Made by a program: the position numbers and the translations under genes
Shown: positions 31,811 through 40,132 of the stretch, piece after piece
Layout of the letters: each line of letters starts with the position of its first letter
How positions within the stretch are numbered: the stretch's first letter is position 1
Notes under the pieces: generated by a model
Database searches by the model: none
Seen by the model: the letters and a program-made list of their open reading frames with translations, nothing else
Told to the model about the DNA's origin: nothing
Assembly: GCA_944388135.1 (NCBI GenBank)
Contig: CALXHP010000008.1
Span: forward strand, 1-54,892
Length of the DNA: 54,892 nt
Direction: 5' to 3'
From: an uncultured Gemmiger sp.
GTDB taxonomy: Bacteria > Bacillota > Clostridia > Oscillospirales > Ruminococcaceae

Positions 31811-32579
31811 TACCTTTGAACAGAGAATGGACCTGATCCTGGACGCCGGGCAGACCATGCTGGAAAACGGCGGCGAGGTATTCCGGGCCCAACAGACGAT
31901 GGAGATCATGGCCCGCAGCCTGCAGCTGCAGGAATTTCACGTCTACGTACTGACCAACGGCATCTTTGCCTCCGCCCGGTCCGACAACGGCGACGGGCTG
32001 AGTATGGTACGCCATGTACCGCTGGTTTCCATCCACCTGGGCCGGGTGGAAGCGGTGAATGAACTTTCCCGGGAACTGGCCCAAGGCCAGCTGGATCTGC
32101 CCCGGGCCCGCCACAAGCTGGAGGACGCCCGGGCCATCGGCTCCACCCCGCCCCGGGCCGAACGGCTGGCCTGTGTGGTGGGCAGCGCCTGCTTTGCTTT
32201 TCTCTTTGGCGGCGCCTGGGCGGAAATGCTGGTGGCTGCCGTGGCAGGCCTTCTGGAATCGGTGGTCTGCCAGCAGTTCGGCAAACGGCGGATCAACCGC
32301 ATCTTTACCGACATCATCGCGGCGGGGCTTGGCACCCTGTGGGCCCTGGGGGTCAGTTTCTTTCTGCCCACCCTGGACGTGAACACCGCCACCATCGGCG
32401 CCCTGATGGTGCTGACCCCCGGCGTGGCCCTGACCATGGGTATCCGGGATATTATCAACGCCGACTATCTTTCGGGGGCCATCCGGCTGCTGGACGCCGT
32501 CCTCATTGCCGGCAGCATTGCCTGCGGCGTGGTGCTGGCCTGGCTGGCCGGCCGCGGATTGGGGGCGATCGTATGGTAA
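31800..32579 (+). CDS. ThrE-family exporter, N-terminal half
   Basis: 259 aa, GTG start at 31800 overlapping the neuA stop by 11 nt, with GCGGGAG upstream (ATG at 31827 is the alternative). The soluble N-terminal part (about residues 5-110, LDAGQTMLENGGEVFRAQQTMEIMA; VTNG-like VLTNGIFAS) resembles the DUF1212/ThrE hydrolase-like domain, then about five membrane helices including GALMVLTPGVALTMGIRDIINADYLSG. ThrE proteins export threonine/serine or dicarboxylates; in split systems this half pairs with the next gene. Confidence 0.9.
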   Translation: MAGNTFEQRMDLILDAGQTMLENGGEVFRAQQTMEIMARSLQLQEFHVYVLTNGIFASARSDNGDGLSMVRHVPLVSIHLGRVEAVNELSRELAQGQLDLPRARHKLEDARAIGSTPPRAERLACVVGSACFAFLFGGAWAEMLVAAVAGLLESVVCQQFGKRRINRIFTDIIAAGLGTLWALGVSFFLPTLDVNTATIGALMVLTPGVALTMGIRDIINADYLSGAIRLLDAVLIAGSIACGVVLAWLAGRGLGAIVW

Positions 32580-33022
32580 TGCCGCTGTGGACCGATTATC
32601 TGGCCCAGTTTCTGGTAGCCGTTGTGGCCACCATCAGCTTTGGCGTCACCTTCCGGGTATCGCCGCGGCATTATCTGGCCTGCGGCTTCACCGGTGCGGT
32701 GGGCTGGCTGGTCTATGTGCTCTGCGCCGAACTGCTGACCATGAGTGCTCCGGTGGCTACCCTGGTAGCCGCCCTGCCCCTGACGGCCTGTGCCCGGCTG
32801 TTTGCCATCCGGCACAAAGCCCCCATCACCCTGTTTTTGCTGTGCGGCATCTTCCCGTTGGTGCCCGGCGCCGGCATCTATTACACCGCCTACTACTTCT
32901 TGCGGGATGACCGCACCCTTTTCGCCAACAAGGGCGTGGAGACCCTGAAAATTGCCCTGGCGCTGGCCTTGGGCATGGCACTGGTGTGCAGTATCCCCCT
33001 CAAGCGTCACAACAAATCCTGA
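32573..33022 (+). CDS. ThrE-family exporter, C-terminal half (DUF3815-like)
   Basis: 149 aa, ATG at 32573 overlapping the previous stop by 7 nt. Four to five membrane helices; CGIFPLVPGAGIYYTAYYFL is the conserved core of the short ThrE half. With the preceding gene it forms one split exporter. Its place at the end of the sugar operon is odd; amino-acid or acid efflux is inferred only from family. Confidence 0.9.
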   Translation: MVMPLWTDYLAQFLVAVVATISFGVTFRVSPRHYLACGFTGAVGWLVYVLCAELLTMSAPVATLVAALPLTACARLFAIRHKAPITLFLLCGIFPLVPGAGIYYTAYYFLRDDRTLFANKGVETLKIALALALGMALVCSIPLKRHNKS

Positions 33023-33025
33023 ACA

Positions 33026-33063
33026 AAACCGCCAGAAGCCTTCGTGGCTTCCGGCGGTTTTCT
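33026..33063. terminator. Bidirectional terminator, ThrE / DUF4830 gene
   Basis: 15-bp AAACCGCCAGAAGCC/GGCTTCCGGCGGTTT stem (one mismatch) with TTCGT loop; T-rich on the right, and TTTTGTT on the leftward strand. Confidence 0.88.
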
Positions 33064-33069
33064 GTGAGG

Positions 33070-33624
33070 TCATTCGGTGGGGTATTCGATTTCTGTCTCG
33101 GCGGCGGTAGCCTGGGTTTCCTCCTGCTGGGCAGCCGCGGTCTCGGCGCTGGCCTTGGCCGCCGTGATCAGCCCGGTCACCTCCCCGGAGGGTTTCTGCA
33201 GCAGGTAGGCCCCGATGGCCTTGGCCTTATACACCAGCAGTACACAGTAGGTGTCCTGGTCCCCGGTGGAAAGCTCCGGGCAGAGCAGCGTCCACTTTTC
33301 CACCGTCTTGCCCTTGTAGTCCGAAAGGTCCAGGTCACTTTCCTGCACCACCTGGTTGAAAGCCGTAAAGCTGTCGTCCCATTTTTTGGGGATCTTCACC
33401 TTATCTACCGCTGCCGTGGACAGATCGGTCTCGAATCCATAGCCGGTAAAATAGGTGCCGATGTCCTGGGTGGTCTCAATGCCCGGCGTGGCCTCGGCAG
33501 CGGCTGTCACCGCATCGCCGGAGAAATGTACCGCCGCCGCCACCGTGCCGCACAGGCACACCGCACACAGGGCAAGCGCGCCCGCCTGCCGCAGCCCGGG
33601 TTTTGTCACTGTAAATAAAAACAT
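33070..33624 (-). CDS. DUF4830-domain exported protein
   Basis: 184 aa. N-terminal hydrophobic helix (residues 15-32) acts as signal anchor. The middle (about residues 55-130: YFTGYGFETDLSTAAVDKVKIPKKWDDSFTAFNQVVQESDLDLSDYKGKTVEKWTL, then VLLVYKAKAIGAYLL) matches DUF4830. The tail is Ala/Glu/Thr-rich. Function unknown. Downstream of the GDPD gene, 60 nt away; probably co-transcribed. Confidence 0.8.
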   Translation of the reverse strand: MFLFTVTKPGLRQAGALALCAVCLCGTVAAAVHFSGDAVTAAAEATPGIETTQDIGTYFTGYGFETDLSTAAVDKVKIPKKWDDSFTAFNQVVQESDLDLSDYKGKTVEKWTLLCPELSTGDQDTYCVLLVYKAKAIGAYLLQKPSGEVTGLITAAKASAETAAAQQEETQATAAETEIEYPTE

Positions 33625-33684
33625 AAGCGCAGCCCCCTTGTCATCATTCCATCGAAAGATATGCGCGGGCTGCGCCTGGTATGC

Positions 33685-34545
33685 TTATTTGTATTTGGGT
33701 TGGGCCTGGTACCACTGGAAGATCACGGCATCGTTCTCCCGCTCCAGACGGGGGATGTCATAGTCCGGGGTGGCCGTCCACATCACGGTCATGGCCCCCA
33801 GGGCCGCACACAGCCGGATGGCCCAGTTGCGTTTGTCGGGGCACCAGGCTATGAAATCCGGCCGGGCGATCAGGTTGCCGAAACAATGGGACAGAAGATA
33901 GGCCGCCACCCGGGGCGTGCCGATCCGCCGGTGGTTGCGGTAGCTGTCCGCCAGCTGCCCCCGCACCACCCCCGGGGCCAGAATGCGCACCAGACGCACC
34001 ACCCGGGGGTCGAAGCTTTCAATACAATAGGGGCCGGGATAACTTTTCAGCGCCGTAAGCACAGCCCGGCAAAGTTCCACCAGATACCGGCCGCGGTATT
34101 CATACCGGCTTTTGATCTCCACGATCAGCGGCGTGGTGGGGTTGGCAGTCGCCACGGCGTGCAGCACCTCGGTAAACAGGGGCGCATGTTCGCCGCTGCC
34201 CGCCAACGGCAGGGCCGAGACCACCGGCCACGGCGTACTGCTCACGCCCCCCTTGGCGGAGGTCATCCGGTCCAGGGTGTCATCATGGAAAACCACCAGC
34301 TGGCGATCCTCGGTAAACTGGACATCCAGTTCAATGCCGTACCCATGGCGGGCTGCCGCGGCAAAAGCAGGCAGGCTGTTTTCCGGCGGGCGCTGCTGGA
34401 CGCTAAAGAGTCCCCGATGGGCAAAGCTGCGCCCGCAGAAGGGCTGCCGCAATCTTTTGCGGGGTGCCCCCGGCCACACCGAAAACAACACCAGTACGAC
34501 AAACAGGACCAGAACCGCCGCTACCAGCAGCAACCAAAACAGCAT
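33685..34545 (-). CDS. Membrane-anchored glycerophosphodiester phosphodiesterase
   Basis: 286 aa. N-terminal membrane helix (residues 2-25), then the GDPD barrel: FAHRGLFSV..PENSLPAF (first catalytic His), GIELDVQFTEDRQLVVFHDDTLDR (metal Glu/Asp and second His), LIVEIKSR. It hydrolyses glycerophosphodiesters to glycerol-3-phosphate plus alcohol. The orientation of the helix leaves the active site either outside, on lipid or teichoic material, or inside; sequence alone is ambiguous. Confidence 0.92.
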   Translation of the reverse strand: MLFWLLLVAAVLVLFVVLVLFSVWPGAPRKRLRQPFCGRSFAHRGLFSVQQRPPENSLPAFAAAARHGYGIELDVQFTEDRQLVVFHDDTLDRMTSAKGGVSSTPWPVVSALPLAGSGEHAPLFTEVLHAVATANPTTPLIVEIKSRYEYRGRYLVELCRAVLTALKSYPGPYCIESFDPRVVRLVRILAPGVVRGQLADSYRNHRRIGTPRVAAYLLSHCFGNLIARPDFIAWCPDKRNWAIRLCAALGAMTVMWTATPDYDIPRLERENDAVIFQWYQAQPKYK

Positions 34546-34565
34546 AGCATCACCCCTCTATGCAA

Positions 34566-34594
34566 ATTGTACCGCACCACGGCAAAAAATGCAA
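34566..34594 (-). promoter_or_regulatory. GDPD promoter
   Basis: Leftward TTGCAT (34589-34594), 17-nt spacer, TACAAT (34566-34571). Confidence 0.65.
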
Positions 34595-34684
34595 TGGGGC
34601 CCCGCACTGGCAAACCGCCCGGGCGGGAAAATTTATAGATTTTTTCAAAAGTTTTCACAATTTCGCCACGGCAAAAGGATATTG

Positions 34685-34693
34685 TGGTACAAT
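34685..34693 (+). promoter_or_regulatory. Extended -10 promoter of the two-component operon
   Basis: TGGTACAAT (TG-n-TACAAT) 29 nt before the regulator ATG, without a clear -35. Confidence 0.45.
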
Positions 34694-34721
34694 AGAAAGT
34701 GTGATAAAGGAGGCCGACTTT

Positions 34722-35405
34722 ATGGCAAAAATTTTGGTCGTGGATGATGAGCCGCGGATCCGGGATCTGATCCGCGAGCATTTGCAATATGCCGGTTATA
34801 CCTGTGAGGAAGCCGGGGACGGCGCTGCAGCCCTGAGTGCCCTGACCCAGGGCGGGATCGATCTGGTGATCCTGGATATCATGATGCCCTTTATGGACGG
34901 TATGACCTGCCTGCGGGAGATGCGCACCCGCAAGATCATGACCCCTGTGATCATGCTGACCGCCCGCAGTGAGGAATATGATAAACTGGCCGGGTTGGAA
35001 GGCGGTGCCGACGACTATGTGGTAAAGCCCTTCTCGCCCCGGGAACTGGTAGCCCGGGTCAAGGCGGTGCTGGGCCGCACGATGCCCCGCACCGACGACA
35101 GCCGGAGCAGCTACGTATTCGGGGACCTGAGCATTGATACGGCCAGCCATACCGTAAAAATTGCCGGCCAGGAAGCGCCCCTCACCCCCAAGGAATTTGA
35201 TCTTCTGGTCTTTCTGGTAAGCAACAAGGGCATCGCCCTGAGCCGGGAAAAAATCCTGCAGAAGGTCTGGAACTACGACTACTACGGTGAGGACCGTACC
35301 GTGGACACGCATATCAAAATGCTGCGCAGCCACCTGGGACCCTGCCGCAATTACATTGTGACGGTGTGGGGCATCGGCTATAAGTTTGACCCCGACACCC
35401 TGTAA
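34722..35405 (+). CDS. OmpR/PhoB-family response regulator
   Basis: 227 aa from the ATG at 34722 (AAAGGAGG upstream). Receiver domain with acidic pair VVDDE, phospho-acceptor Asp52 (LVILDIMMPF) and Lys102 in VVKPFSPREL. The C-terminal winged helix (about residues 130-227) ends TVDTHIKMLRSHLGPCRNYIVTVWGIGYKFDP. Partner kinase follows after 16 nt. Regulated target unknown. Confidence 0.96.
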   Translation: MAKILVVDDEPRIRDLIREHLQYAGYTCEEAGDGAAALSALTQGGIDLVILDIMMPFMDGMTCLREMRTRKIMTPVIMLTARSEEYDKLAGLEGGADDYVVKPFSPRELVARVKAVLGRTMPRTDDSRSSYVFGDLSIDTASHTVKIAGQEAPLTPKEFDLLVFLVSNKGIALSREKILQKVWNYDYYGEDRTVDTHIKMLRSHLGPCRNYIVTVWGIGYKFDPDTL

Positions 35406-35421
35406 AAGGAGTGCAGACGTT

Positions 35422-36942
35422 TTGAAATCCCATGAGCCCAAAGCGTCCCGGGGTGTCGTACTGAGCATACGGTGGCAGCTGATGCTCTTTATCACCGCCA
35501 TGACACTGCTGACCCTGGCCCTTGTATGGGGTGTGATCACCTATGCGCTGGTACCGCAGTACAACCGTACCATCCGCACCAGGCTGGGAAGCAAGGCCAA
35601 CGCCATCGTAGCGATGATCGACCAGAATGAGAATCCCATCTCCACCCGGGATTTCGGCACCCTGGTGCTGGACAACAGCTTCTGGGAAAGCATCAATCAG
35701 GCTTTTCTCAACCGGGCCATCAATGTGGACGGCTGTTGCGTGGATTTCAGTGATTCCACCCTGCGCTGCCTGAAAGCTTACGAGAGCATGTATCCCTGCC
35801 TGCTCCACAAAAGTACCGGCGCTTTTGGCGGTGAATTCGGGTATAATGTAAATACCTCCATCGTCATACAAATGCGGCAGAAACTCTTTCAGGACGGCAG
35901 CCTTTATGAGATCGTCCGTTCCAGTTCCAGCCAGCAGATGCTGGTGGGCCGCCTTTCCGCCGACGGGCAGTACGGTGTGATCGTTTCGGCCAGTCTGGCC
36001 CAGATCTCCACCGCCGCCGAGGTGCTGCGTTCCATCCTCATCCCCCTGGCGCTCCTTCTGCTGGTGCTGGACCTGCTCTTTGCCATGCTCTTCAGCCGGT
36101 GGTTTACCCGTCCCATTGAACGGCTTTCCGCCGGTGCCCAGGAGATCGCCGCCGGCAATTACGATGTACAGATCTCGGTAGTGCACCGGGATGAGATCGG
36201 CCGCCTGGCGGAGGACTTCAACCATATGGCTTCGGAGGTCAAACGCAGCGCCCAGCTGGAAAAGGACATTCTGGCCAACGTGAGCCATGATCTTCGCACG
36301 CCGCTGACCCTGATCAAGGGGTATGCCGAAACGGTGCGGGACCTGACCGGCAGCGACGATGCCAAGCGTACCGAGCAGTGCAACATCATTGTGGATGAGA
36401 CCGACCGCCTTTCGGCACTGGTCAACAGCGTGATGGAACTGAGCAAAGTGCAGAACGGTTCCGAGAAGCCCAACCTGATCGATTTTGATATGAGTGAGCT
36501 CTGCTTTGAAGTGGCAGGCCGTTACGACGCCCTCTGCGACCAGAACCACTGGACCCTTCGCCTGGAGGCCGACCATGCTGCCCCCGTAAGTGCCGACCCG
36601 GCCATGATGGAACGGGTATTGCACAACCTGCTGGGCAATGCGTTCCATCATATTGGCGCGGACGGCCTGGTGATCCTGCGGGTGATCCCCCTGGAAAAAG
36701 GCTGCCGTGTGGAAGTGGTAGACCATGGCCCCGGCATCCCGCCGGAGGATCTGCCCTACCTCTTCGACCGCTACTACCGCGCCCGCCAGGACGCCGGCAA
36801 GACCGGCACCGGCCTGGGACTTTCCATTACCAAGGCGATCCTGCAGCAGCATGGTTTTGCCTTTGGCGTGGACAGTGCCGTAGGCCAGGGCTCCACGTTC
36901 TGGTTTACCATGTGTGATACCCGCACCCAACCGAATCCCTGA
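35422..36942 (+). CDS. HAMP-domain sensor histidine kinase
   Basis: 506 aa, TTG start at 35422 with AAAAGGAG upstream. Two membrane helices (about residues 15-42 and 195-216) flank an extracellular sensor domain of about 150 residues with three Cys. HAMP follows, then the H-box DILANVSHDLRTPLTLIKGY (His about 288), N-box VLHNLLGNAFHHIGADG with His where Asn is usual in the second half, G1 DHGPGIPPEDLPYLFDRYYR and G2 GTGLGLSITKAI. Works with the upstream regulator. Confidence 0.94.
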   Translation: MKSHEPKASRGVVLSIRWQLMLFITAMTLLTLALVWGVITYALVPQYNRTIRTRLGSKANAIVAMIDQNENPISTRDFGTLVLDNSFWESINQAFLNRAINVDGCCVDFSDSTLRCLKAYESMYPCLLHKSTGAFGGEFGYNVNTSIVIQMRQKLFQDGSLYEIVRSSSSQQMLVGRLSADGQYGVIVSASLAQISTAAEVLRSILIPLALLLLVLDLLFAMLFSRWFTRPIERLSAGAQEIAAGNYDVQISVVHRDEIGRLAEDFNHMASEVKRSAQLEKDILANVSHDLRTPLTLIKGYAETVRDLTGSDDAKRTEQCNIIVDETDRLSALVNSVMELSKVQNGSEKPNLIDFDMSELCFEVAGRYDALCDQNHWTLRLEADHAAPVSADPAMMERVLHNLLGNAFHHIGADGLVILRVIPLEKGCRVEVVDHGPGIPPEDLPYLFDRYYRARQDAGKTGTGLGLSITKAILQQHGFAFGVDSAVGQGSTFWFTMCDTRTQPNP

Positions 36943-36962
36943 AACCGTTGGAGGAAACCGCG

Positions 36963-37499
36963 ATGGATAAACTGAACCGCGCAATGGATGAACAACTGCA
37001 AAAACGGGTGGCCGACCTGACCGCCCACAACGACGAAACCGGCGATGGCAAACTGGACGCCGCCGACCTGAAGGCCCAGCTCAACCGCATTGAAGCCCAG
37101 CTGGAACTGCAGGATCAGCAAAACCGGCGGATCATGCACAATCAGCGTCTGCGGATGCTGCTGAGCATTGCCATCACCGCGGTGCTGCTGATCGCCCTGG
37201 GGGTCTTCTGGTATTATGCCCGCATCGCTTACACTCAGGTCATGCAATCCACCGCCCAGGTGAACGAGCTGGCGAACACCTTGCAGAACAGCCTGAGCAC
37301 CGTGGACCCTGAGGCACTGGATTCCATGATGCAGGATCTGCCCCAGATCACCGAGCAGCTCAAACAGATCGACGTGAATGCCCTGAACCAGGTGCTGGAC
37401 GGACTGCCCACCCTGATGGACAACGTCAACAAACTGCAAAGCCAGGTGGAATCCATCAGCCAGCTGTTCAACGGTCTGGGTTCGGTATTCCGGTCCTGA
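36963..37499 (+). CDS. Single-pass membrane coiled-coil protein of the two-component operon
   Basis: 178 aa from the ATG at 36963 (TTGGAGGAAA upstream). Residues 1-62 are hydrophilic and helical, containing DETGDGKLDAADL, which resembles an EF-hand-like Asp cluster. One membrane helix (about 66-90), then a 85-residue coiled coil of heptad Leu/Val/Ile. Not a recognised family. Co-transcribed 20 nt after the kinase, so a role as accessory or target of the sensor system is inferred. Confidence 0.8.
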   Translation: MDKLNRAMDEQLQKRVADLTAHNDETGDGKLDAADLKAQLNRIEAQLELQDQQNRRIMHNQRLRMLLSIAITAVLLIALGVFWYYARIAYTQVMQSTAQVNELANTLQNSLSTVDPEALDSMMQDLPQITEQLKQIDVNALNQVLDGLPTLMDNVNKLQSQVESISQLFNGLGSVFRS

Positions 37500-37520
37500 C
37501 GATTCGTTCCCTATAAACAA

Positions 37521-37553
37521 ACCGGGGCGCAGGAAATTCCTGCGCCCCGGTTC
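37521..37553. terminator. Bidirectional terminator, sensor operon / DUF1540 gene
   Basis: 15-bp perfect stem ACCGGGGCGCAGGAA/TTCCTGCGCCCCGGT with 1-nt visible centre (4-nt functional loop), flanked by AAACAA on the left. Confidence 0.8.
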
Positions 37554-37574
37554 GCACTGTGCACGGTCCTGTGC

Positions 37575-37733
37575 TCAGCGCTGGCGGTAGCTCTGGCAGT
37601 AGTGGGGATTGTCCACACCCTGGCCGCCGTTGTCGGAATGCTCGGTGATCTTGATCGCATCCAGGTTGCACGTGCAGCCGTTCTGGTTGTACGCGCAGGA
37701 GCAAACATCACAGGTAACATTGGTGCTTTCCAT
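37575..37733 (-). CDS. DUF1540-domain small Cys-rich protein
   Basis: 52 aa. ATG at 37733 with GGAGGTGAACC upstream. Six cysteines in a C-x2-C-x-C-x6-C-x-C...C pattern (residues 8, 11, 13, 20, 22, 47) typical of DUF1540 proteins of Clostridia, likely metal-binding. Function unknown. Too short for many gene finders, but the strong Shine-Dalgarno, the start and the family match are clear. Confidence 0.85.
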   Translation of the reverse strand: MESTNVTCDVCSCAYNQNGCTCNLDAIKITEHSDNGGQGVDNPHYCQSYRQR

Positions 37734-37793
37734 TTTGGTTCACCTCCTTGCCGGTAGTATGGTCTGCCCACCGCGTTTTTATACAGACCTGCC

Positions 37794-37822
37794 TTGCGCT
37801 GCGCCCCTGCCTGTGTTATACT
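37794..37822 (+). promoter_or_regulatory. Promoter of the Cys-rich membrane peptide gene
   Basis: TTGCGC (37794-37799), 17-nt spacer, TATACT (37817-37822). Confidence 0.7.
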
Positions 37823-37863
37823 GATGCTATTAGGACGCAATTTGTCCCACGGAGGTAAATCCT

Positions 37864-38031
37864 ATGAATCTGGGAAGTATACTCGTTCTGGTCGTGGTTT
37901 TTGTACTGCTGGCACTGGCGATCCTTTTCATCTGCCAGAACGGCGGCTGGCAGGGCGGCTGCGGCGGCAACTGCGCCAGCTGTCACAACAAATGTGCCAC
38001 CCCCAAACCCAAGGACGAAACCAAATCCTGA
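37864..38031 (+). CDS. FeoB-associated Cys-rich membrane protein-like peptide
   Basis: 55 aa, ATG at 37864 with CGGAGG upstream. N-terminal hydrophobic helix (MNLGSILVLVVVFVLLALAILFI) then GGWQGGCGGNCASCHNKC with four Cys, matching the FeoB-associated Cys-rich family (a metal or Fe-related helper). No feoA or feoB lies nearby, so here it is free-standing. Own promoter and terminator. Confidence 0.8.
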   Translation: MNLGSILVLVVVFVLLALAILFICQNGGWQGGCGGNCASCHNKCATPKPKDETKS

Positions 38032-38036
38032 ACGCC

Positions 38037-38063
38037 CCCTCCCCTTTTGGGGAGGGCTTTTTT
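38037..38063 (+). terminator. Terminator of the Cys-rich peptide gene
   Basis: CCCTCCCC/GGGGAGGG stem with TTTT loop followed by CTTTTTT. Confidence 0.85.
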
Positions 38064-38075
38064 GTGCCTGCCCGG

Positions 38076-38104
38076 TTGCACAAATGCACAAAAAAGGGTA
38101 TACT
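38076..38104 (+). promoter_or_regulatory. Promoter of the PPK2-glycosyltransferase operon
   Basis: TTGCAC (38076-38081), 17-nt spacer, TATACT (38099-38104). Confidence 0.75.
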
Positions 38105-38140
38105 ATTTTTAACTATCTTATACGGCGGGAGGGTCTTTTC

Positions 38141-39013
38141 ATGAAAGCCGATCGATACCGTTTTGATGGCACAAAGCCCTGTGATCTGCGTGCACTGCCC
38201 TGCAACGGGAAGCGCGACGCCCTGGATAAAGAGGAAATTCTGGCCAAGACCGCCCGCAACCTCCAGGAGATGGCCGTCCTGCAGGATGCCCTGTATGCCG
38301 ATGGCCGGGAAGGGCTGATTTTTGTTTTGCAGGCGCTGGATGCCGCCGGCAAGGACAGTACCGTCAAACATGTTATGGGCGGGCTCAATCCCCAGGGGGT
38401 CCGGGTGACCAGTTTCAAACAGCCCAACAGTGAGGAGCTCAGCCACGATTACCTGTGGCGTATCCACAAGGCTCTGCCGCCCCGGGGCTCCATTGCCATC
38501 TTCAACCGCAGCTATTATGAAGACGTCCTGGTGGTACAGGTGCACGATCTGCAAAAGACCTACAAGATGCCGCCCCGCACCATGGAGGACGGCAAAAAAG
38601 CCTTTTTTAAAAAGCGCTACCGCCAGATCCGCCACTACGAGGATTACCTCTATGACAACGGTTACCGCATCATCAAAATCTTTTTGCATGTTTCCAAAGA
38701 AGAACAGCGCAAACGCTTTTTGCAGCGCATCGACAACCCCGCCAAGAACTGGAAATTTTCCCTCAGCGATGTAAAAGAACGTGTCCATTTTGATGAGTAT
38801 ATGGATATCTTTGAGGATGTGATCAACGCCACGGCCACCAAGGAAAGTCCCTGGTATGCCATTCCCGCCGACCAGAAGTGGTACACCCGCTACCTGGTGA
38901 GCGAGATCGTGGTGGATGCCCTGCGCCGGTGCTGCCACGGCTACCCCAAATTGCAGGACGATGCCAAGGCGGAACTGAAAGACTGCCGCACCCGGCTGGA
39001 AGCGGAGGAATGA
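38141..39013 (+). CDS. PPK2-family polyphosphate kinase
   Basis: 290 aa. Walker A LQALDAAGKDST (about residues 68-79), lid region with RGSIAIFNRSYYEDVLV carrying Walker B-like Asp, RKRFLQRIDNPAKNWKFS and the conserved DVKER. Length and motifs fit a single-domain PPK2 that transfers phosphate between polyphosphate and nucleotides; class (I to III) cannot be assigned. GGGAGGG precedes the ATG. Its stop is 3 nt from the first glycosyltransferase start, so a polyphosphate or NTP-regenerating enzyme is co-expressed with glycan synthesis. Confidence 0.92.
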   Translation: MKADRYRFDGTKPCDLRALPCNGKRDALDKEEILAKTARNLQEMAVLQDALYADGREGLIFVLQALDAAGKDSTVKHVMGGLNPQGVRVTSFKQPNSEELSHDYLWRIHKALPPRGSIAIFNRSYYEDVLVVQVHDLQKTYKMPPRTMEDGKKAFFKKRYRQIRHYEDYLYDNGYRIIKIFLHVSKEEQRKRFLQRIDNPAKNWKFSLSDVKERVHFDEYMDIFEDVINATATKESPWYAIPADQKWYTRYLVSEIVVDALRRCCHGYPKLQDDAKAELKDCRTRLEAEE

Positions 39014-39016
39014 ATC

Positions 39017-40132
39017 ATGGCGCCTATTCGCATATTACAGGTCATGCCCGCCATGGACGCGGGCGGTATGGAGACCTTTGTGATGAACGTCTACCGTACC
39101 ATCGACCGGGAACAGGTCCAGTTTGATTTCCTGTACCATTACAACAAAGCCTGCTTCTTTGACGACGAGATCCGGTCCCTGGGGGGGCGGATCTACAAGA
39201 TGACCGTCCGGCAGGACAACAACCTTCCCCGGTATCTGCGCCAGCTGCGGGAGCTTTTTGCTCAACATCCCGAGTGGCGCATTCTGCACGGGCATTACAG
39301 CGGCTTCGGCATGTTTTACAATCCGATGGCCCGCCGCGCCGGGATTCCCGTCCGGGTGGGGCACAGCCACAATACCGCCTATGAGCACAACCTGGTGGGG
39401 ACCCTGGACCGTCTGATGAGTTTACGGTTTTCCGCCGGGCTGACCGACCGGTTTGCCTGCAGCCAACAGGCCGGGGAAATGCTTTTCGGCAAAGATCCGT
39501 TTACGGTACTGCCCAACGGCATCGACACCGCCCTGTTTGCCGCCCGGGACCCCCAGCGCCGTGCCCTGCTGCGGGGAGACCTGGGCGTTGCCGACAACGA
39601 GATCCTGTTTGGCCATGTGGGGCGTTTTACCGCCCAGAAAAATCACCCTGGCCTCCTGCGGATCTTTGCCGCCCTGCGCAAACGGCTGCCGAAAGCCCGA
39701 CTGGTTCTGCTGGGGGGCGGTCCGGCCCCCTATGTGGAAGAAATGCAGGCCCTGGCCCGGGAATTGCAGCTGGGGGACAGCGTGATCTTTGCCGGGGTAC
39801 GCAGCAACATCCAGGGGTTTTACGATGCCATGGATGCCTTCCTGCTGCCCAGCCTGTTTGAGGGATTGCCGGTGGTGCTGGTGGAAGCCCAGACCGCCGG
39901 TCTGCCCTGCTTTGTTTCGGATACCATCGACCGGGGCGCCGCCTTCACCGACCGGGTACGTTTTCTGCCCCTGAAGGACCCGGACGCCTGGGCCAATGCC
40001 ATCGGGGCGGCCAGTTTCCGCCGGGACCCCAATGCCCGCCGGAAAGCGGTGGATGCCGGGTATGACATCCACACCAGCGCCGGCGTCCTGCAGGAATTCT
40101 ATCTGCGCCGCTATGCGGAGGTGATGGCATGA
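39017..40132 (+). CDS. GT4-family glycosyltransferase (EpsF/CapM-like)
   Basis: 371 aa GT-B enzyme. ILQVMPAMDAGGMETFVMN (glycine-rich acceptor-side loop) and the C-terminal donor-binding region GHVGRFTAQKNHPGLL, LLGGGP, PSLFEGLPVVLVEAQTAGLPC with the E-x7-E motif. No membrane helix. First of nine glycosyltransferases; its last four nt overlap the next start (ATGA). Confidence 0.92.
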   Translation: MAPIRILQVMPAMDAGGMETFVMNVYRTIDREQVQFDFLYHYNKACFFDDEIRSLGGRIYKMTVRQDNNLPRYLRQLRELFAQHPEWRILHGHYSGFGMFYNPMARRAGIPVRVGHSHNTAYEHNLVGTLDRLMSLRFSAGLTDRFACSQQAGEMLFGKDPFTVLPNGIDTALFAARDPQRRALLRGDLGVADNEILFGHVGRFTAQKNHPGLLRIFAALRKRLPKARLVLLGGGPAPYVEEMQALARELQLGDSVIFAGVRSNIQGFYDAMDAFLLPSLFEGLPVVLVEAQTAGLPCFVSDTIDRGAAFTDRVRFLPLKDPDAWANAIGAASFRRDPNARRKAVDAGYDIHTSAGVLQEFYLRRYAEVMA

